A stretch of DNA of 64,000 nt from JBMNKL01 sp050952225 (GTDB taxonomy: Bacteria; Bacillota; Clostridia; Acetivibrionales; DTU013). Both the position numbers and the translations under genes were made by a program. The notes under the pieces are model-generated. The model saw nothing but the letters and a program-made list of their open reading frames with translations. It was not told the DNA's origin and did not search any database. Numbering within the stretch: position 1 is the first letter of the stretch; the number at the start of each line of letters is the position of its first letter. Positions 46,140 through 55,505 of the stretch are shown piece by piece. The stretch lies in assembly GCA_050952225.1 (NCBI GenBank), contig JBMNKL010000001.1, forward strand, positions 825,231 to 889,230, read 5' to 3'.

Positions 46140-46197
46140 ATCTATGTATTTTCTGATTTAATAGCTCTATGCGAATAATTATAAGACTGTTGTCTTA

Positions 46198-46365
46198 AAA
46201 TTAGAGCGCCGAATTCTATAAGAAGTGGGGGAACCAATTTTGGGGTGAATCATTCCCGGGCGCTGCGATCTAATAATGCTGTTGCCCGGGGGGTGTAGGG
46301 TTACCTCTTCAGCCCAAACCCGTCAGCTAACCTCACAGGCGTAGGAGAGGAGATCATAGGCTGTC
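46198..46365 (+). ncRNA. Cyclic di-AMP (ydaO/yuaA-type) riboswitch
   Basis: The 512-base gap before oppD holds the conserved blocks of this class in order: GCGCCGAAT, AGTGGGGGAACCA, TTGGGGTGAATC, CCTCTTCAGCCC, AACCCGTCAGCTAACCTC and GCGTAGGAGAGG. A terminator follows about 55 bases later. In known members c-di-AMP binding promotes termination. Limits are approximate. The 120 bases between the terminator and oppD contain nothing else recognisable. Confidence 0.93.
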
Positions 46366-46418
46366 TATATGCCTGCAATTTTAGGTCATATATGATGTAT
46401 GTTTATTTTAGCGTAAAG

Positions 46419-46447
46419 AAGGCTATGGTTCTCCTGTAGTCTTTTTT
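46419..46447 (+). terminator. Expression-platform terminator of the c-di-AMP riboswitch
   Basis: AAGGCTATGG (46419-46428) pairs with CCTGTAGTCTT (46433-46443, one bulge and wobbles), followed by a run of T ending at 46447. Confidence 0.75.
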
Positions 46448-46571
46448 ATTTCGGCTCTTTGTTTTAAGCACAGAAGAGCATATTCTAAAATAGCTGACTT
46501 CACCCTATGTCCGGACAATGGGACAGCCGAGGAAATAAAACACAAATGTGGACTTTATTAAGGGAGGCATA

Positions 46572-47543
46572 GTGTTGAACGAAGAAATCCTAAAAGTTAA
46601 AGATTTATCTGTTAATTTTCATATTGAAGACCGCGTAATTACCGCTGTCGACGGAGTCAGTTTCTCGCTCTCGAAGGGGGAAACCTTGGCACTGGTCGGG
46701 GAATCAGGCTGCGGGAAGAGTGTTACTGCCCTGTCTATTATAGGGCTGCTGCAGACTCCTCCTGCCAGGATAGCAGATGGTGAGATCCTCTTCAGGGGGG
46801 AGAACCTTTTGCGCAAAAGCCCGGAAGAAATGAGAGAGATCCGCGGGAAGGATATATCAATGATATTTCAGGAGCCTATGACATCATTAAACCCGGTGTT
46901 TACCATCGGACGACAGATTTCAGAAGTCATAATGCGGCACCAAAATTTATCAAAGAAAGAAGCGCTTTCTAAAACCATAGAGATGCTCAAGCTGGTCAGG
47001 ATTCCACTGCCGGAAAAAGTAATAAGGCAATATCCCCATCAGCTAAGCGGCGGGATGAGGCAGAGGGTAATGATCGCTATAGCGCTGGCATGCGGCCCCG
47101 GGCTTCTGATTGCCGATGAACCCACCACAGCCCTTGATGTAACTGTAGAGGCTCAAATCCTTGAATTGATTAATGAGCTTAAAGACAAGCTGAACTCTGC
47201 AATTATAATGATAAGCCATGACCTGAGAGTTGTATCGGAAATTGCTGACAAGGTTGCTGTTATGTATTCGGGCAGAATTGTTGAATATGCAGACGTGCAT
47301 TCGGTTTTCAGCGAACCGAAACATCCGTATACAAGAGGGCTGATAGAAGCCGTTCCCAGTATTGATACGGACAAGCGGAAAAGGCTGAAGGAGATAAAAG
47401 GAGTTGTGCCGCTTCCTGACGAGATAAAAGAAGGCTGCAGATTTAAAACACGATGTGATTGTGTAAGGAAAGATTGTATGGCCAAGGAGCCTCAATTTTT
47501 CAAGGTCGGATCAAATCTCGTACGCTGCTGGAATTACGCATGA
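46572..47543 (+). CDS. oppD: Oligopeptide ABC transporter ATP-binding protein OppD
   Basis: ATPase of a peptide importer. About 323 residues with Walker A GESGCGKSV, signature LSGGMRQRVMIA, Walker B LLIADEPTTALD, and the C-terminal oligopeptide-transporter extension with HPYTRGL and a cysteine cluster (CRFKTRCDCVRKDC). The start is GTG 46572 or TTG 46575, both after AGGGAGG. First gene after the c-di-AMP riboswitch. Confidence 0.93.
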   Translation: MLNEEILKVKDLSVNFHIEDRVITAVDGVSFSLSKGETLALVGESGCGKSVTALSIIGLLQTPPARIADGEILFRGENLLRKSPEEMREIRGKDISMIFQEPMTSLNPVFTIGRQISEVIMRHQNLSKKEALSKTIEMLKLVRIPLPEKVIRQYPHQLSGGMRQRVMIAIALACGPGLLIADEPTTALDVTVEAQILELINELKDKLNSAIIMISHDLRVVSEIADKVAVMYSGRIVEYADVHSVFSEPKHPYTRGLIEAVPSIDTDKRKRLKEIKGVVPLPDEIKEGCRFKTRCDCVRKDCMAKEPQFFKVGSNLVRCWNYA

Positions 47544-47577
47544 GCTTCGCTAATGATGTGGAACCGGAGGTATAACT

Positions 47578-48540
47578 GTGTCGACAAGGATTTTGGAAGT
47601 TAAAAATTTAAAGAAATATTTCCCTGCCAAGATAACTATGTTTGGCAAAGGAACAGAGTTTGTCAAAGCGGTGGATGGAATTGATTTTCATATAAACCAT
47701 GGAGAAGTGTTAGGCCTGGTGGGGGAGAGCGGGTCCGGCAAGTCCACTACAGGACGGACTGTTCTCAGGCTGTTGGATCCAACGGAAGGCAAAATAATAT
47801 TTGAGGGTCAGGATATAACGCATTTTAAGAGAAAAGAGCTTAGAACTGTTTATAAACATATGCAGCTTGTTTTTCAGGATCCTTTTGCTTCTCTGAACCC
47901 GAGGAAAAAGGTAGGCAGCGCTATAGACGAGGTTCTAACAGTGCACGGGATGAAGGATGAAGCACAGCGCAGGGAGACAATCCGGGAATTGTTTGATATG
48001 GTGGGGCTCAGGGGTGAGGAGAATAAATATCCCCACGAGTTCAGCGGGGGACAGCGTCAGAGGGTGGTAATCGCCCGCGCCCTGGCCGTCAATCCCAGGT
48101 TAATAATATGTGATGAGCCGGTATCAGCTCTCGATGTGTCTATCCAGGCCCAGATCATTAATCTCATGATAAGCCTTAAAAACCGCCTGGGACTTTCATA
48201 TTTATTCATATCCCACGATTTGAGGGTTGTCAAATATATGAGCGACCGCGTGGCGGTAATGTATTCAGGCAAGATTGTAGAAACTGCGCCTGCTGAAGAA
48301 TTGTTTAAAAACCCGGCACACCCTTATTCCATGGCACTGTTGTCGGTTGTCTCCGTTTCAGGCTCCGGAAAGAATAAAAAAAAGGTTTTACTGGAAGGAG
48401 AAGTGCCGAGTCCGGTTGCTCCACCGTCAGGCTGCAGGTTCAGAACGAGATGCAAGTATGCGGCAGAACAGTGCAGTGAGGTTGAACCGCAAATCAAGCG
48501 CATAGGAGTTGATCATTATGTAAGTTGTCATTTATATTAA
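47578..48540 (+). CDS. oppF: Oligopeptide ABC transporter ATP-binding protein OppF
   Basis: 320 residues, the second ATPase: Walker A GESGSGKSTTGRT, signature FSGGQRQRVVIARAL, Walker B LIICDEPVSALD, and HPYSMALL followed by the cysteine-containing C-terminal extension. GTG start with GGAGGT upstream, 34 bases after oppD. Confidence 0.93.
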   Translation: MSTRILEVKNLKKYFPAKITMFGKGTEFVKAVDGIDFHINHGEVLGLVGESGSGKSTTGRTVLRLLDPTEGKIIFEGQDITHFKRKELRTVYKHMQLVFQDPFASLNPRKKVGSAIDEVLTVHGMKDEAQRRETIRELFDMVGLRGEENKYPHEFSGGQRQRVVIARALAVNPRLIICDEPVSALDVSIQAQIINLMISLKNRLGLSYLFISHDLRVVKYMSDRVAVMYSGKIVETAPAEELFKNPAHPYSMALLSVVSVSGSGKNKKKVLLEGEVPSPVAPPSGCRFRTRCKYAAEQCSEVEPQIKRIGVDHYVSCHLY

Positions 48541-48631
48541 ATCATTACTTATCAAGTTTTATAAAACCGGATTGAGAAGTTATTAAGAAATATATAAATA
48601 CAGAAAAAGATTCGATAGGGGTGATATAGTA

Positions 48632-50200
48632 ATGAAAACAAACAATTTCAAAAGGTTTCTGTTAATAGTTTTGGTTTTAGCACTTTTAAGCAATGTTCTT
48701 GCAGGATGTTCAAAAAAGGGAGATTCCGGGTCTTCTGAAAAAACCCTGGTTATAGGTTTTGACCAGGATTCGGAGATTATGGATACCATAAAAACAGCCT
48801 GGTATTCCGATGCCTTAATCTATATACATGACAGGCTTGTAACCAGGGATTACGAATTTGGCTACAGGCCGGGACTGGCTGAGCGGTGGGAAGTATCCAA
48901 TGATGGCCTGACATGGACCTTTTACCTGAGAAAAGATGTTAAGTTTCACGATGGCAAACCTCTTACGTCTGAGGACGTCAAGTGGACCATCGATACCATC
49001 AAAGATCCCGATACCGCTTCGCCTTTCAGAGGGGATTTGGAGGCAATCAAGGAAATCAGGATTGTTGATGAGCATACTTTTGACATGGTTTTAAACTATC
49101 CGTTCCCAAATCTCCTGTTCAACCTTTCAAGTACTGCCTCGGGAATCCATCCCGCCAACGCCTATGAGAAATATGGCGATGATTATGGTAAGAAGGTTGT
49201 TATCGGGACCGGCCCTTACAAGTTGGAAGAGTGGATACCCGGGGATAAGACGGTCCTTGTTAAAAATGAAGAATATAACTGGGGTCCTGACTGGATGTCA
49301 AACAAGGGTCCTGCATTGATTGACAAAATAGTGATAAAGATTATACCCGATGAAAATTCCAGGATGATGGAGCTCGAGGTAGGAGGCATTCATCTTTTGA
49401 GGAATGTCCCTGAAACGTATGTTGAAAAGCTCGACAATAACGAGAACATTACTGTACACAAGAGGCCTGCGACAAAGCTGGGGTATCTTGCCTATGCCAC
49501 AGATAAGGAACCCTTTACCGATGTGAGGGTCCGCAGGGCAATTAACCATGCACTCAACCGTGAGGAAATTTTGCAGTTTGTGTTCAGAGGAATCGGCGAG
49601 GTGGCTTATGGTTATCTTCCTCCCGCCCTTAAAGATGAATACCTTGAAGAGAGTGAAGATTTAGCCTATAAATATGATCCGGAGAAAGCAAGGCAGCTCC
49701 TGGCCGAAGCGGGCTATCCTGACGGATTGGAGCTGACTCTTTCGGCAGATAATTCATCCAAGAGCAGCAAATTGGCTGAGATTATCCAGGTACAGCTTAA
49801 AGAAGTAAATATAGATGCAAAAATTCAACTGTATGATTCCGCCAGCTATGCTGATATGCTCAAAGAAGGGAAACAGGAGCTGTTTATAAGGGAATACAGC
49901 TGGCCGAATGCGGATATACTCGACTGGTTCCTGCTTTCCGAAAGGTTCCCTTATCCAAACCACTCGAGGTGGGTTGATGAGAAGACTGACGAATTGATTA
50001 AGTTTGCAGCCCAGAGACCAACCTGGGAAGAGAGGGCTGAGGGTTACAAGGATGTACAGCGCTACCTGATTGACCAGGCTGTATGGGCTCCTATTTATAT
50101 CCCAATGCAGATGATTGCTGTGCGCAATGAAGTAAAGAATTTCAAATATCATCCATGGATGCTTCAGTATAATGATGGATTTGATATTGAAGTTAAATAG
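48632..50200 (+). CDS. oppA: Oligopeptide-binding lipoprotein OppA
   Basis: 522 residues. Type II signal peptide with lipobox LAGC (Cys about residue 26), so a membrane-anchored extracellular binding protein. The body is a family 5 solute-binding protein (LAERWEVSNDGLTWTFYLRK, KFHDGKPLTSEDVKWT). Ligand is a peptide by family and context; the exact specificity is unknown. Confidence 0.92.
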   Translation: MKTNNFKRFLLIVLVLALLSNVLAGCSKKGDSGSSEKTLVIGFDQDSEIMDTIKTAWYSDALIYIHDRLVTRDYEFGYRPGLAERWEVSNDGLTWTFYLRKDVKFHDGKPLTSEDVKWTIDTIKDPDTASPFRGDLEAIKEIRIVDEHTFDMVLNYPFPNLLFNLSSTASGIHPANAYEKYGDDYGKKVVIGTGPYKLEEWIPGDKTVLVKNEEYNWGPDWMSNKGPALIDKIVIKIIPDENSRMMELEVGGIHLLRNVPETYVEKLDNNENITVHKRPATKLGYLAYATDKEPFTDVRVRRAINHALNREEILQFVFRGIGEVAYGYLPPALKDEYLEESEDLAYKYDPEKARQLLAEAGYPDGLELTLSADNSSKSSKLAEIIQVQLKEVNIDAKIQLYDSASYADMLKEGKQELFIREYSWPNADILDWFLLSERFPYPNHSRWVDEKTDELIKFAAQRPTWEERAEGYKDVQRYLIDQAVWAPIYIPMQMIAVRNEVKNFKYHPWMLQYNDGFDIEVK

Positions 50201-50212
50201 GAAGTGTAGCTG

Positions 50213-51133
50213 ATGCTGAAATACATTATAAAAAGAATAGTTTTGATGGTGCCTGTGATTATTGTAATGACGCTGATTGTTTTCTCGATATTTTACTTTG
50301 CGCCGGGAGATCCCGTTTCCAGAATCGCAGGGCCAAATGCTACGCCGGAGGTTTATGAGAGCATAAAGCAGAAATATGGGCTGGATAAGCCCTTTGCAGT
50401 CCAGTATCTCAGGTTTGCAAAAAGTGTTGTTGAAGGTGATTTGGGGATATCCATCCTTCAGGACAGGCCGGTAAAAGAAATGATCAGGGAGAGACTGCCG
50501 GTAACACTGCAGATTGGATTGCTTGGGTTTTTAATTACCTTTGTTATTGCTATTCCCGCAGGGGTGATAGCGGCTGTTAAAAAGAACACGGTTGTTGACT
50601 ACCTGTGCATGTCAGGTTCCCTGCTGGGGATAGCAATCCCTACGTTTTGGCTGGGCATGCTGCTTTTATACGTTTTCGCATACAAATTAAGATGGTTCCC
50701 GATTTCAGGGGATGGGACAATAAAGCAGCTTATCCTTCCGGCATTCGCGATCGGTTTGACAAATGCGGCCATAACCGCGAGAATGGTCAGATCCAGCATG
50801 TTGGAAGTCCTGAAGCAGGATTATGTGCGAACCGCGAGAAGCAAAGGGCTTTATGAGAAAACAGTAATTTACAGCCATGCGCTAAAAAACGCGTTGATTC
50901 CAATCATCTCCCTCATGGGATTGAGGCTGGGCTGGATAATAGGAGGATCTGTCGCCCTGGAGATTATTTTTAGCATCCCGGGGATAGGCAGGTTAATGGT
51001 AGATTCAATTTTGGCAAGAGACTACCCTGTTGTTCAAGGCGCAATGATAGTATTGACTTCATCAATCATTCAGGCAAATATTCTGGCGGACATATTATAT
51101 GCGGTTGTTGACCCACGGATAAGATATAGCTGA
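50213..51133 (+). CDS. oppB: Oligopeptide ABC transporter permease OppB
   Basis: 306 residues with six predicted helices, starting MLKYIIKRIVLMVPVIIV. The cytoplasmic EAA-like loop is DYVRTARSKGLYEKTVIYSH. 12 bases after oppA. Confidence 0.92.
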   Translation: MLKYIIKRIVLMVPVIIVMTLIVFSIFYFAPGDPVSRIAGPNATPEVYESIKQKYGLDKPFAVQYLRFAKSVVEGDLGISILQDRPVKEMIRERLPVTLQIGLLGFLITFVIAIPAGVIAAVKKNTVVDYLCMSGSLLGIAIPTFWLGMLLLYVFAYKLRWFPISGDGTIKQLILPAFAIGLTNAAITARMVRSSMLEVLKQDYVRTARSKGLYEKTVIYSHALKNALIPIISLMGLRLGWIIGGSVALEIIFSIPGIGRLMVDSILARDYPVVQGAMIVLTSSIIQANILADILYAVVDPRIRYS

Positions 51134-51158
51134 ATTTGTGACATAGAAGGTGATAAGT

Positions 51159-52082
51159 GTGGAAGCATATCAGAGCAAGGATATAGAAATCTATACTGAT
51201 AAAAAGTGGCTTGAACGTGAAGCCGTAGAAGAGGATAAACAGGGAAAGAAGGGCGTATTTGCAGATTTTGCGAAAAAGCTTTTCAGACACAAGGGTGCGG
51301 TAATAGGCGTCACTATCATTTTCCTGTTTATTTTCACGGCTGTATTTGCGCCCTGGCTGACCTCCTTTGACTACGACAGCCCGGATATATCCGCCGTGTT
51401 AAAGGCTCCTTCACGGGAGCATATATTCGGAACTGATGAGTTTGGCCGGGATATATTCACAAGGATAGTTTACGGCGCCAGGATATCTCTTGAAGTAGCT
51501 TTTGTAGCGGTGGCCTTCTCACTGGTAATAGGTACTGTATTGGGAGCTGTCGCGGGATATTATGGCGGTGTTGTTGATTACATTATTACTTCCGTTACCG
51601 ATATAGCGTGGTCTTTCCCCACGACCCTTCTGGCCATAGCGTTCATTTCCGCACTAGGTTCAGGGCTTCAAAATGTTATAATAGCCATTGCTTTAGCCAG
51701 TTGGTCAGGATACTGCAGGGTGGTGAGGGGGCAATTCCTGTCGCTTAAGCAGCGGGAATTTGTTGAAGCTGCCCGGGTCCTCGGTATGAGTGACGCGAGG
51801 ATTATTTTCAGGCATATTCTTCCCAATGCGTTAACGCCAGTGGTTGTAATGGCAACCCTGGAGTTGCCGAAAGCTATTGTAATTGAAGCATCTTTGAGCT
51901 TTTTGGGACTTGGGGCCCAGCCGCCTCAACCCAGCTGGGGAGTTATTCTGGACAGCGGTAAAGGGTTGCTTGACCAGGCGCCGTGGATTTCCTTTTTCCC
52001 GGGGCTTATGATAATGATAGTAGTGCTTGGATTCAACCTTTTTGGCGATGCGTTAAGGGATGTTTTAGACCCTAATTCATAA
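51159..52082 (+). CDS. oppC: Oligopeptide ABC transporter permease OppC
   Basis: 307 residues, six helices, with HIFGTDEFGRDIFTRIVYGA and the EAA-like loop EFVEAARVLGMSDARIIFRH. GTG at 51159 follows GAAGGTGA with five bases of spacing and is preferred over GTG 51150. Ends the operon; no strong terminator is visible after it. Confidence 0.92.
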   Translation: MEAYQSKDIEIYTDKKWLEREAVEEDKQGKKGVFADFAKKLFRHKGAVIGVTIIFLFIFTAVFAPWLTSFDYDSPDISAVLKAPSREHIFGTDEFGRDIFTRIVYGARISLEVAFVAVAFSLVIGTVLGAVAGYYGGVVDYIITSVTDIAWSFPTTLLAIAFISALGSGLQNVIIAIALASWSGYCRVVRGQFLSLKQREFVEAARVLGMSDARIIFRHILPNALTPVVVMATLELPKAIVIEASLSFLGLGAQPPQPSWGVILDSGKGLLDQAPWISFFPGLMIMIVVLGFNLFGDALRDVLDPNS

Positions 52083-52336
52083 TGAAATTGAAATTTCCAG
52101 GGAAAACAAACCAATTACAGCATTTTGGCGGGCAGGCACAAAAGCTTGTGGTAAATATAATGGTTGATAAAAGGAGGAGTTAAAACAGGTAAGATATTAC
52201 TATACAATCAGCATTTGAACACAAATTGAATCCGCACCTTGCATCTTTGTGCCGATGCAATAAAGGCAGTAAAAATTCTTAGAATCAAAAACCGGGCAAA
52301 ATTATCGGATCATTCTAAAAAAAAGGAGATTTAGTC

Positions 52337-52804
52337 ATGAAAGGAAATCCAAAACTTATTGAAACCCTGAATGCCTTACTTGCAGACGAACTTGCGGCCA
52401 TCAATCAGTACATCGTACACGCGGAGATGTGCGAAGACTGGGGCTATAGCAAGCTACATGAAGGCTTTGAGAAGAGGTCAATACAAGAGATGAAACACGC
52501 CGAACAACTTATCGGAAGGATTCTGTTTCTCGGCGGAAAACCTATCGTAACCAAACTTAATAATATCAATATCGGGGAGAATGTGCCAAAGCAGATAGAA
52601 TATGACCTGGCTGCGGAGGAAAGCGCAATCAAAGCCTATAATGATGCCATAGCGCTTGCAGCCGAGGTATGTGACCATGCAACAAAGGATATCCTTGTAA
52701 AAATTCTAAACGACGAAGACAGTCATGTTGATGAACTTGAGGAACTTTTGGATCAGATTGAACAGATGTCCTTGCAAATATTCCTTACAACCCAAGTCGG
52801 ATAA
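52337..52804 (+). CDS. bfr: Bacterioferritin
   Basis: Iron-storage 24-mer subunit. 155 residues with di-iron ligands in the first helices (ELAAINQYIVHAEM; EMKHAEQLIGRILFLGG) and EDSHVDELEE. The methionine of EMKHAE corresponds to the heme-binding Met of bacterioferritins. AAAGGAG precedes the ATG, and a terminator follows. Confidence 0.93.
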   Translation: MKGNPKLIETLNALLADELAAINQYIVHAEMCEDWGYSKLHEGFEKRSIQEMKHAEQLIGRILFLGGKPIVTKLNNINIGENVPKQIEYDLAAEESAIKAYNDAIALAAEVCDHATKDILVKILNDEDSHVDELEELLDQIEQMSLQIFLTTQVG

Positions 52805-52831
52805 TTTTCCTGCAGGCAGATGTAAATTCCA

Positions 52832-52858
52832 GGGGTTGTAGCAATTACAGCCCCTTTT
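52832..52858 (+). terminator. Terminator after bfr
   Basis: GGGGTTGTA (52832-52840) pairs with TACAGCCCC (52846-52854), followed by TTTT. Confidence 0.65.
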
Positions 52859-52886
52859 ATGTATAGAAATTTTCTAAAAAGTCCTC

Positions 52887-52915
52887 TTGATTGGCGGTCT
52901 TTTATTTTATATAAT
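52887..52915 (+). promoter_or_regulatory. Promoter of speDE
   Basis: TTGATT (52887-52892), 17-base spacer, TATAAT (52910-52915). It leaves a leader of about 270 bases before speD. Confidence 0.75.
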
Positions 52916-52950
52916 AATGCTGCTAATGCACAGAATAGGTGTATAAAGGT

Positions 52951-53012
52951 AAAAGCTCCTTTTTCGTGTTTTTTGGTTTGTAATTCTAAAACACATCACT
53001 CTATGAGCTTTT
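52951..53012 (+). promoter_or_regulatory. Nested stem structure in the speD leader
   Basis: AAAAGCTC (52951-52958) can pair with GAGCTTTT (53005-53012), enclosing GTGTTTT (52966-52972) / AAAACAC (52988-52994). No known riboswitch class was recognised. Lies inside the predicted speD 5' leader. The rest of the leader to 53193 is A/T-rich with nothing recognised. Confidence 0.5.
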
Positions 53013-53193
53013 GCACTATTTATGTAAACATATGAAAAATTATCTGAGTCTGCGGATAAATTATTAAAAATGGCTTTTTCAATAGATGATATTTTTGTTA
53101 TATTTTTGTTTGCATAAAAGTATGGTTAAAAACAGGGAAACCGAAAAAAGTTTACTTTTTTAAAAATAAATCAGAAGGGAAGTGAGATCGGGG

Positions 53194-54034
53194 TTGGAGA
53201 AAAAGTTAACCTTGTATGGTTTTAACAATCTTACAAAAACCCTCAGCTTTAACATTTACGACCTATGCTATGCTGAAACAGAAAGAGAGAAGAATGATTA
53301 TATTGAGTATATAGACGAGCAGTATAATTCAGAGAGACTTACAAATATTCTATGCAAGGTTTCTGAAATTATAGGAGCCAATATTTTGAATATCTCCAAA
53401 CAGGATTATGAGCCTCAGGGGGCTTCTGTAAACTTATTGATAGCAGAAGGGCAACTGCTTCCCAATGAAATAGATGAAACCTGCAATCAAGGCAAATTAG
53501 ACGGCATGCTTATACAGAACGAAACCGTGCATGCCCATTTGGATAAAAGTCATATAACCGTTCATACCTATCCGGAATATCACCCTGATAATGCTATTTC
53601 CACATTTCGGGTGGACATAGATGTATCTACCTGTGGTATGATTTCTCCTTTAAATGCATTAAATTTTCTAATAGACAGCTTTGACTCAGATATAATAACT
53701 ATAGATTACCGGGTGAGGGGATTCACCCGGGACATACATGGGAAAAAATACTATATAGATCATAATATAAAATCAATACAGGATTATATAGATGATAGTA
53801 CTTTAAGAAAATATGATGCTGTTGATGTGAATGTGTATCAGTCCAATACATTCCATACAAAAATGCTGAGTTAAGGAGATAGAACTGCAAGACTATCTTT
53901 TCAATCAGGATGTATACGAGCTGCCTCCTGAAAAGAGACTCGAAATCATAGACAGTCTCCGGAAAGAAATGATTGAGATCTTCAGCGGTATGAATATTTA
54001 CGACTCTGTAGGCAGGACTTTCGACAAGGGATAG
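53194..54034 (+). pseudogene. speD: S-adenosylmethionine decarboxylase proenzyme, frameshifted near the C-terminus
   Basis: Makes decarboxylated SAM for spermidine synthesis. The 226-codon part from TTG 53194 (MEKKLTLYGFNNLTKTLSF) matches the E. coli-type enzyme, with the self-cleavage/pyruvoyl serine at about residue 119 in HLDKSHIT. It ends in FHTKMLS at TAA 53874, but the next frame continues with KEIELQDYLFN..EKRLEIIDSLRKEMIEIFSGMN to TAG 54034, the expected C-terminus of the family. One extra T near 53870 explains the shift. The truncated product keeps the catalytic core and might be active. Confidence 0.82.
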
Positions 54035-54095
54035 TACTGCTCATGGGCACTCAGGAATATGAAGCTGAAAAATATTCTTATTGTGGAGGTATAAT

Positions 54096-54941
54096 ATGGA
54101 TTTGTGGTTTACTGAATATCATACAAAGAATGCCCGTTTTTCCATTAAGATTGAAAAGCCGGTAATAAGCCTGAAAAGTGAGTTTCAGCGTATAGATGTG
54201 TTTGATACCTATGACTTTGGCAGGATTTTAGTGCTGGACGGATATCTGATGTTCACTGAAAAGGACGAGTTTATATACCATGAGATGATGACGCATATAC
54301 CTATGGCTGTAAACCCGGAAATCCGTGATGTTCTTGTTATTGGGGCAGGCGACGGCGGAGTTGTAAGAGAGCTTACAAGATATGATTCAATAAAACGAAT
54401 TGATATGGTGGAGATAGATAAACTCGTAGTGGACATTTGCAGGGAATATCTTGCCCCAAACCTCATGTAAGCTTGATGATCCGCGGGTACACATATATTA
54501 TGAGGATGGTTTTAAATTCGTCAGCAGAAAAAATAATGAATATGATTTAATAATAGTGGACTCAACAGACCCCTTTGGACCAGGTGAAATCTGTTCACCA
54601 GGGAGTTTTACGGAAATTGCTTCAAAGCATTGAAGGCATCGGGTATTATGGTAAATCAGCATGAAAGTCCTTATTACCCGGATGATGTCTTGGCTATGCA
54701 AAAAGCTCATAAGCAGATAAAATCGATTTTCCCCATAGCTTTGATTTACCAGGCACATATACCAACTTATGCGTCGGGTCATTGGCTTTTTGGATTTGCT
54801 TCTAAAGGGCTTGATCCAATCGCTGATTTAAGTACAAGTTGGGATTCCCTTGGCTTAAAGACCAGGTACTACAATACTGATCTACACAAGGGCTGTTTTG
54901 CTTTGCCGAATTATGCAAAGGAGCTTTTGAAAAACGCCTGA
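54096..54941 (+). pseudogene. speE: Spermidine synthase, two frameshifts
   Basis: Transfers aminopropyl groups from decarboxylated SAM to putrescine. ATG 54096 follows TGGAGGT. Frame 1 gives DEFIYHEMMTHIPM, VIGAGDGGVVREL and MVEIDKLVVDICREYLAPNL, then a stop; the next frame gives DDPRVHIYYEDGFKFV and DSTDPFGPGE; the third resumes at LFTREFYGNCFKALKASG and runs to a normal end (FALPNYAKELL). Adding CT at 54462-54468 and one A at about 54586 would restore a full-length protein of about 282 residues. The SAM-binding and active-site segments are otherwise well preserved, so the damage is recent or a sequencing artefact. Confidence 0.85.
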
Positions 54942-55056
54942 CGGAAGGTTTGTCAGAGTTTGCCCGGGGCATGCAGCCAAAACTATCCGGCCCGCATTAG
55001 TAATATTCAAAATATGGTGGTATTATTATGTAAACAAGGGAGGATGGAGGCACATT

Positions 55057-55413
55057 ATGATATTTATATGTTACCCGAAATGCACCACCTGTCAGAAGGC
55101 CAAAAAGTGGCTGGAGGCAAACGGCGCAGCCTTTGAGGAGAGGCATATCAAGGAAAATAATCCTACAATCGGGGAATTAAAGGATTGGCATAAAAAGAGC
55201 GGCCTGCCACTGAGGAAATTCTTCAATACAAGCGGACTGCTGTACAGGGAACTGAAGCTAAAGGACAAACTCCCGGTCATGAGCGAGGATGAACAGTATA
55301 GCTTGCTGGCATCAGACGGTATGCTTGTGAAGCGGCCTATTCTTATCGGCGACGGATTTGTCCTGGTGGGCTTCAGGGAAACTGACTGGAAAGCCGCACT
55401 TGGAATCGAATAA
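55057..55413 (+). CDS. ArsC/Spx-family thioredoxin-fold protein
   Basis: 118 residues, MIFICYPKCTTCQKAKKWL at the start: a CTTC motif in the thioredoxin-like fold, followed by RPLIL-type KRPILIGDGFVLVGFRE. This matches the YffB/ArsC-Spx family often called arsenate reductase-like. Its substrate is not known; no ars genes are near. Confidence 0.88.
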   Translation: MIFICYPKCTTCQKAKKWLEANGAAFEERHIKENNPTIGELKDWHKKSGLPLRKFFNTSGLLYRELKLKDKLPVMSEDEQYSLLASDGMLVKRPILIGDGFVLVGFRETDWKAALGIE

Positions 55414-55505
55414 ATGACCTCTGTTAACGGATGTCAAATTGTGCAGCTCAATAAAAGTGATGCAAAACAGCTTTTGACATAGATAACTTGCCGGAGGTGT
55501 TAAGT

